In this document: one piece after another, positions 57,810-64,000 of the stretch
How positions within the stretch are numbered: the stretch's first letter is position 1
Layout of the letters: each line of letters opens with the position of its first letter
Source of the DNA: Entonaema liquescens
Taxonomy: Eukaryota > Ascomycota > Sordariomycetes > Xylariales > Xylariaceae
NCBI GenBank assembly: GCA_902805475.1
Contig: CADCSX010000023.1
Span: 868,001 to 932,000 of the forward strand
Reading direction: 5' to 3'
DNA: 64,000 nucleotides
Position numbers and translations under genes: made by a program
The notes under the pieces: generated by a model
The model's input: only the letters and a program-made list of their open reading frames with translations
What the model was told of the DNA's origin: nothing
Database searches by the model: none

Positions 57810-60800
57810 TCACGACGGCGCCATATTTAGAATTTTGACTACATCTGAAGCTGGCCAATTAACCTGGCCATGAATTGATGCGGCATGTTCAGGATGACCT
57901 TGGTCGAATAGGGGGCGAAGAAGTGGTCCAAATCGGGCTTGCAGTTCTACGCGGTGATGCTCTTGAGCGAGAACACCCAATCCCAGGATGTAGTCTATAA
58001 CTTGTTGCAAGATACGGCTTTGGTCCGGGAACCAAATTGAGACCAGTGCTCTTAAGTCGACGACATAACCGTAATCCTTAATAATTTTAGTGGTTTTACT
58101 GGACGCCTCGAGTGTAGCGGAAGATCCATTTGCTAATCTTGCTACCTCTATTCTATTTCCGGGTTGTAGCGCCGGAGATTCTGACCTGAAGTATACCTCG
58201 TGTTCAGATATAATCTCGTCTGCATTGCGTTTATAGATACTTCTACTCATCATAAGAGAAAACCTCGGGTTTGCGCCATGATAGAGCATGAATGCGATAA
58301 TGGCCAAAATTGGCATCTCCAATTGCCGACTAGCGGTACACCAGACCGCAAGCAGCTCGTGGAACTCGGGCCCGGAGGTGGTCCCTAACTTAGAATCAGG
58401 AGAAGCGCCTTGGTGAAAAAGTGTTCGGAGCATTTCAATGGTATTAGGTGATATGCGAGAGGTTAGTCCAATACTATACAAGCACGATGAGGCACACGAG
58501 TTTATCAACTCGGAGTCGGCATCTTCCCCTAAAGGAAGCATCTCGTAGGCTCCAAACATCGCGCAGGCTATAAAGATGGCGTTTGCGGGGGCGCTATAAA
58601 CATTCCTTGCGGGATGGTCGGCTCGAAATACACATCTACGCACTCCCAAGTTATTCACTGTGCGATAGACTCGGTTGAGAAACAGCCTAAACTGTGAAAG
58701 AGCCCAGTGTCTGCCAAGGTTGATCTGTTGGTAGATAATCCATATAATATCCTCTGTGAATGTTGGATGCCAAGGGAACCGAAGGGGGCAATCTGCGCGA
58801 AGATTCGAATCATAGGACACAGAAGGGGGGTTGGCAGAGGAGCGTTTAGAGAGTTTAGGAGAATAATAGGAGATAGGAAGGCAGATATACTGTAGCTGGC
58901 CTAAGTACGTCTGGCAAAGTGCATCAAAGGGGTTGAATCCTGGTAATTCAATGTCCATCTTCAGCCGAAAATGTTGGCTTTCCAGGAACTCTGTGATCGA
59001 CCGATGTATAAAGCGTACTGAGCGCCCTAATATGTTCGGATACGTAGTCCTAGCATGGGGCTCACGTAAGTCAAAAAGTCCTTTACACACACCATATATC
59101 CGCCTTTGGGCTCTTTCTAGTCTCTCTTCGCGTTCTGATGCCGTGATTAGTCTGGTGGATCCGTCTATCGCAAATCTCCGGTTCTCCAGATACTCCTCAA
59201 GGAACGAGTATTGCATCAAGCAAATCGGGTTTTCATGCGTAATGGCAAAGAGAGCTAGTGAGAGCATGCTATAGGCCAATTTTCGGTTGGCTTTCGGGAT
59301 TGAATCTAAGAGTTGCTGGAGCACTAGAATGAGACGGTCAGTACTTGTTACAGTGGCAGTCATGAAGAACTTATGTTTCGTGAAATATACCAGGTACTTA
59401 CTAGGCTCAAGGTCAGTTGGAAGAGACTCAATAATCTTTATCAGGTCTCGTATCCGATCGCCATTGGCAATTCCATTTTCGATGTGTCGAAGGACGAGAG
59501 ATACCCATAGGAATACGCCATCCGACTTTTCAACAATATCGTACTCTAACTTTGTGAACCCATACGTGCTTGATAACTCGTCGTTATTACCATTACTCAG
59601 TAAGGTATCAAGGTCCATCTCGCGAAGCCGATCACCAACGAACCGCTGGATATCAAACGATGTCAGTTCATGGAGCCGAATTCGAAGACAATCCTTGAAG
59701 ATATCTTGAAATATCGGCCATTCTCGACTCGAAACGCAGAGCTTTACATTCTGCGTTCTATTAGTCCATGTGACTAATTGCCTACATAAATCTGCATGGT
59801 GCCCTTCAAATTCGTCGAGGCCATCTATAAAAAAGACGAACTTATGCCGCTCATCGATATGATTTCCTATAAGCCTTTCAAAGGCTAGCCGGTATTCATG
59901 ATCCTCGATGTGGGCGTTTTCTCTTTGCATTGATACTTCCCACTGCTCTGGGAACGCAAGCTGGATGAGATCAGGGCTTTCTGAGAGAAGGCAATGCAAT
60001 AACCCTCGAATTAGGCCATTGATATTTCTCTGCATAGAAGACCCTGGTTTCCAAAAAAAGAACTTGCCTAGCACAAGTTTCTTCCCATTCGCCCAGATTT
60101 CTAGGTAGTCTCTTGTTTTACGATGCCGGACAAGGTATTTCATTAGTGTCGACTTCCCAGAGCCTGGCTTACCCAAGATGTGAAATACTCCTGTGCCGTT
60201 CTCGAGCCAAGAAATGAAGGTATGGTGAGTTTTGGCCGTGATCTGCAATATTGACTCCGGGATCTCCTCTCTACCAGAAGTTGTGGATGGCGGAAACCGA
60301 GTGTCTGGTCGAGATCTGGGTAATGTTACGACGGATCTTTCACTTTCTGTGAGCGAAGCCCTGTCACCATCCCAGATAAAACTCAAGCTATTGTTCCAAT
60401 CTTCTGCCGAGTCGGACTGAGAAGAGTGTGGAAAATTATGGCTTTTGGTACCTTCTATTAGCTCGCTCTTGATAGGACTTGCTTCACTATATTCATCCAA
60501 CCGGTGTAAAACGCTAGCCGGATCTTGTTTACCTTCATTATCAGTATCATGTTCACTACGGTCTAAGCATTCGTTATTCTCGTCACCTATTTCGGATCTA
60601 GTTTTGTCCGTAGATACCGAATCATCGACGGGGCTATTGCTTTTAACTGTGTCAACAGAGCCACTGTCGAAAATCCAGTCAAAAGTTTTCATATGGGCTT
60701 CCTCGATATCCTCGAATCTTTCATTCATCAATTCGAAACGTAATGCGTCCAAGATCCGGAATTGCCGCACCTTTAAGATGGCGTCCTCGCTCAGTTGGAC

Positions 60801-61435
60801 TAACGACCGGATCTGATTCAGCACGTCGTCATTGAGAAAAGACACGTTGCTACCTTGACGTAGAGATTCGATGCTCCTTGTAAGAGACCGTAACTCATTT
60901 TCATTAGCCTGGCCGTATTTGCTGAGACTATCGAGCCGCTCTAGGAACTCAGACCCGATTTAAGTCAGCTGGGAATGTCTAAAATAGCTGTTGGTAGTTC
61001 TGCTTACTGTATTGAGCTCAGGAGCTCCAAGCCAAGCTGCTGTTTGCAGCGATCCAATCTCTTTTCCAACTCGGATTTCTCATCGCTCTTTCGCCAGTTG
61101 CGTATCGCAACTCTAAGAGCTTGTCGCTTAGATTTCGAGCCCTTAGTCTTTAGCTTATTGAGCAACTCCATGAGCTCTGTTGACGCATTTTCGCATTCAA
61201 TAGCGATGCCATAAAGAGGGTTGCTGGCTTGTGACGTAGAACCAGTTGATTTAGCCTCTTTTAAATTAGTAGTTAGTCTCTGGAGCTGCTCCGTTCTAGA
61301 AGATAAATCTTGAGCATCTGCACTGGCGCCTGAGTCCGAATTGTAGATGCTTTTGGCCTCGGAAACCAAAGTGAATCCAAATTCTATGAAAGTGATGATA
61401 TTGCCTGCGAATCCAATGGCCGCGAATGGGTCCAT
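57810..61435 (-). CDS. NACHT NTPase, fungal NLR-like protein without C-terminal repeats
   Basis: Two exons on the minus strand: 61008-61435 and 57810 to about 60921, about 1179 aa. The donor GTAAGC at 61002-61007 is clear; the acceptor is uncertain, with TCTCAG before 60921 or GATAG before 60927 both keeping frame. The N-terminal domain begins MDPFAAIGFAGNIITFIEFG and is helical, a type common in fungal NACHT proteins. The P-loop is LGKPGSGKSTLM (about 393-400) and Walker B is FVFFIDGLDEFEG (about 504-516), followed by helical NACHT-associated segments. The last ~550 residues contain no WD40, ankyrin or TPR repeats that can be recognised. Family role: such STAND NTPases act in heterokaryon incompatibility and allorecognition; that role here is inference. 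Composition is ordinary, without signs of RIP. Confidence 0.78.
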
Positions 61436-61821
61436 GCCGTCAATGGTTCAGAATGTTAGCTCTGGGTAAAGAATAAGGTAATACGAAGTTCTCGGGAATG
61501 GAGGGTTGAAATGAGACGGAGCGGAATGGGGGTATCAAGTATAGCCTTGGAGCCTGCTTCGCAGTTACATGCCCGTGCATAATGTTGTGTATCTATCTAA
61601 TGCAAGGTAGAACCAGCCACTATATTATAAGCGAATCGTTGCTTTTCCTTTATAGTGTGTTTCATACAAGGCCGGTATTACCAAGTATTGAATTGATCTA
61701 TGGCTGTCTAACCCTAGAATAGTAGAGCCAACCATGTACGGGTAGTTTAAGGTAGCAGATTCAAAATAAGGCTTTAGTGACCTCAGAAGATATCAATTTG
61801 CATGGTTCCTTCCACCCACAA
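61436..61821. other. Intergenic
   Basis: A 386-bp spacer between two minus-strand genes, holding the promoter of the NACHT gene and the 3' end of the glycosidase gene. Nothing notable is seen. Confidence 0.5.
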
Positions 61822-64000
61822 TCATAGACCAGGCACAAAACCTTCAACTTGAACATCCCAATCCCCGGGAAAGTGCTTTACAGGCTCACCATCCCACCCT
61901 CCTGCCATCATAGCCATAGCCAACAAGAACGAACTCGACCCCGGAAAATAGGGGGTCGGCACTCGTTTACCTCCGACGGGATACCCAGCATCGTCGAATT
62001 CGAATAGGGGGTGGAGAAGATACGCCACTGCTTGATCGATGTCTCCGAGGCGTAGGGAATTCACTATAGCGATTTAAGTAAGCACCTATGGGAAAATACT
62101 ATAGGGGTTAATTTAGGACCACCTACTAGCTAGCATCGGAAAATCCCAACCCCAACAATCCTCCAGATCCCAGAGATCTCGGATTTTATCTGCTGTATTC
62201 TTTACGACTGTCATGTTTAGAGGCGGCCCGCTACTCGGCGGTGGAAGTAGACCGAAAATCGCCGATAATGCTGGATGATCTTGGATAGTGGTGCCTTTCC
62301 ACATGTTCGGGATACCCTCGTACACAGTGAATGCATCGTCGGCGATAGGCAATGACGGCAGATTATTTCGTATACCAACCCATTTCCGCGGAACTGTTTG
62401 GTTCTGCCTCTGCTTCCACTTAATAGCGACGTCCAAGCCGAACCTCCAGTACGCCAGCTCGAAAGCCGGGTTGATCGTCGAATTAGGGTTGGTATTCTCA
62501 GATACCGGGTACAGAGGTGGTCCTATATCAGAGAGAGCAGTTGATTCATTGAAGAAGGTGTAAGATGCCATGAATTCAGCGGTAGAAGTAAGGATCTTAT
62601 CCCAAGACTTTAACGTTGTCTCGTTGGGAAAAGACCTATACTCGATCTCGGCGAAGTACATCGGGTGAGGCTGTTGCCAGATGAGCAGCGCGTTGATTTC
62701 CCCAGGGGCTGACCGGCCGGTGGGATCAGTCATCTTACCCCAGCGAGCACCGTGGTAGTGTTGCAGTTTCGCTCGTTCGATGGATGAGTCTAAGTATTCG
62801 TGGTATGTGTTTGGAACACTGCGCCATAGTAATGGGAATTGATTCCACCGGGCGAAGGGGAGCAGATGCCATAGGATCATCTCGAGCTTTTCGAAAGTGT
62901 TAATACTAAGTGTGCCGGGGATGTTCTTACCATAGGCCGCGGTGACACATAAAACTTACATGGAATTTGCCATACCATCCATTATTTACCAAGCCTGAAG
63001 TTGTTAGCACTGTTGATACAATATTTACCTTGGAGTAAACACGGATACGGAATAAAGGCTATCGGGTTTCTCTTACCAGACTCTGTTTTATGGTTAGCGA
63101 TGATCACACCAAGGCTTAAAACACTTACCTTGTGGTGGATATGAGGAAGCCGAGTTGACAGCCGTAAGATATTGGGATAATATCGTTCTTCGCTGTAACT
63201 CTGTAGCATTAGGAGAGTCGACCCCAGTTAAATCGATAAAAGCACCAGAGTTCCAGAAAGACTCCCACCAAGCCGTAGATGCAGACGTAACATCACTGAA
63301 AGAAGGGGCATGTGTACCTGGAGCTAGAGAAAAGGTCACCGACAACTCAATCCTCTGAGCTTCCTGTGATGGCAGTAGCACATAACGATGAGTCCCTTCA
63401 ATTGGTCCAGAAATTTCAGCAGCAGAATCCCACGTAATCGAGACGTAGTATGAAGTATCATCGATATCATGCCGGATAGTTGCCGTGTTTTCTCCGTGCT
63501 CTAGTGAGGTAGTGTGCTTATCGGTAGCGTTGAAAACACCGACGAAAGGGGCCTCGTATTTATTCCGTGTTGGGAATGGGAAATCGAAGAATACGCCTAG
63601 AGATTCCGCCGAGAAGAGTTCTGACTCTATGGCGATACTGACTGTGTCAGAGCTTGTATCCGCCCATGTCTCAACCTCGACGAGAGCCTTGTTGTAAATG
63701 AAAGAAGACGAGATTTTGCCCGCCCAGAGGTCGAGTGTCTGGGACTTGTCTTCCAGTTGTTCTCCAGTTACATCGTCTTCGTTAAACCATAGCCCAATTG
63801 TTCCTAAGTTGATACGTTGAGGGTTTTGGATTAGCCAGTCAGATAGCTCGCTTTGTTCTGGATTGGGTATGTTGTAATTAACTAGTTGGCCATGTGTATA
63901 CCAGTCCATGCCCGTGAAGTCTATATTTATATTAGACCAGTGTTCTTACTTAGAAGTTCACTTGGGACTTACCGTCTATCGAGGTTTGGCCACTAGCAGT
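61822..64000 (-). CDS. Six-hairpin glycosidase, GH65/PGGHG-like (5' end outside window)
   Basis: Six exons on the minus strand are visible: 63973-64000 (running off the edge), 63129-63920, a 6-nt microexon 63077-63082, 62960-62994, 62127-62886 and 61822-62063. Introns are 52, 46, 82, 73 and 63 nt. Together they encode 620 aa in one frame, missing the N-terminus with any signal peptide. The protein has an all-beta N-terminal part (DWYTHGQLVNYNIPN) and an (alpha/alpha)6 part with GLVNNGWYGKFH, ARWGKMTDPTGRSAPGEI and WQQPHPMYFAEIEYRSFP. Then come INPAFELAYWRFGLD, CWGWDFPMLAMNSLRLGDID and GGKRVPTPYFPGSSSF. These agree with the fungal family related to protein-glucosylgalactosylhydroxylysine glucosidase and GH65. 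Substrate is unknown; a secreted or vacuolar glycosidase is likely. Confidence 0.85.
63077..63082 (-). other. 6-nt microexon in the glycosidase gene
   Basis: AGTCTG (minus strand) lies between an acceptor AAAACAG and a donor GTAAGA. Only its inclusion joins CAAG to GCTTGGTAAAT in frame, giving PPQ-ES-GLVNNGWYGKFH. Skipping it would also keep frame (6 nt) but would lose two residues of a conserved segment. Confidence 0.75.

Overview
The window is nuclear DNA of a filamentous ascomycete, most likely a Pezizomycotina member of the Sordariomycetes type. The reasons are short introns (about 46-230 nt) with GTAAGT-like donors and CTAAC/CTAAT branch sites, fungal-only gene families (Bud6/Aip3, Sog2, an AA11-type LPMO, a NACHT protein, a fungal S41/CPAF-like peptidase), and one 7.3-kb A+T-rich block whose base changes match repeat-induced point mutation (RIP). 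No RNA gene, CRISPR array or bacterial operon structure was seen. Species cannot be fixed from the sequence alone.

Layout. 0.8-3.3 kb: secreted, probably GPI-anchored S41-family peptidase (+). 4.1-7.5 kb: Bud6/Aip3 polarity protein (-). 8.9-10.2 kb: single-exon FAD monooxygenase (+). 11.8-19.1 kb: LTR retrotransposon with two 145-bp LTRs, destroyed by RIP. 20-25 kb: Pbp1/ataxin-2-like protein (+) with a long pyrimidine-rich leader and no visible front half of its Lsm domain. 29.3-30.7 kb: AA11-type LPMO with a one-base frameshift (+). 32.3-33.8 kb: Cys-rich single-pass membrane protein (+). 33.8-37.9 kb: gene-poor stretch with relics of at least one gene. 38-39.6 kb: divergent pair of a small charged protein (-) and a GPI-anchored Cys protein (+). 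39.8-44.1 kb: mitochondrial Holliday-junction resolvase (-) divergent from glutathione reductase (+). 45.2-48.2 kb: Sog2 (-). 50-51.5 kb: short RecQ helicase (+), preceded by 13 tandem copies of an 8-mer. 51.8-52.9 kb: BLOC-1 subunit 1-like protein (+). 53.4-54.4 kb: Tsc13 enoyl reductase (-). 55.2-56.5 kb: RING/TRAF-type E3-like protein (+). 56.9-57.2 kb: small membrane protein (-). 57.8-61.4 kb: NACHT NTPase (-). 61.8 kb to the right edge: six-hairpin GH65-like glycosidase (-), whose 5' end lies outside the window and which contains a 6-nt microexon.

The genes do not form one pathway. It is ordinary fungal housekeeping content (polarity, RNA granules, redox, RAM signalling, DNA repair, very-long-chain fatty acids) mixed with secreted and accessory genes and broken up by gene-poor DNA. 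No new multi-gene system is demonstrable. The most notable structures are the RIP-dead retrotransposon, with a 922-nt stretch lacking any C on the + strand, the 6-nt microexon, the partial Lsm domain of Pbp1 and the frameshifted LPMO. Splice sites were inferred by eye from frame, motifs and family conservation.
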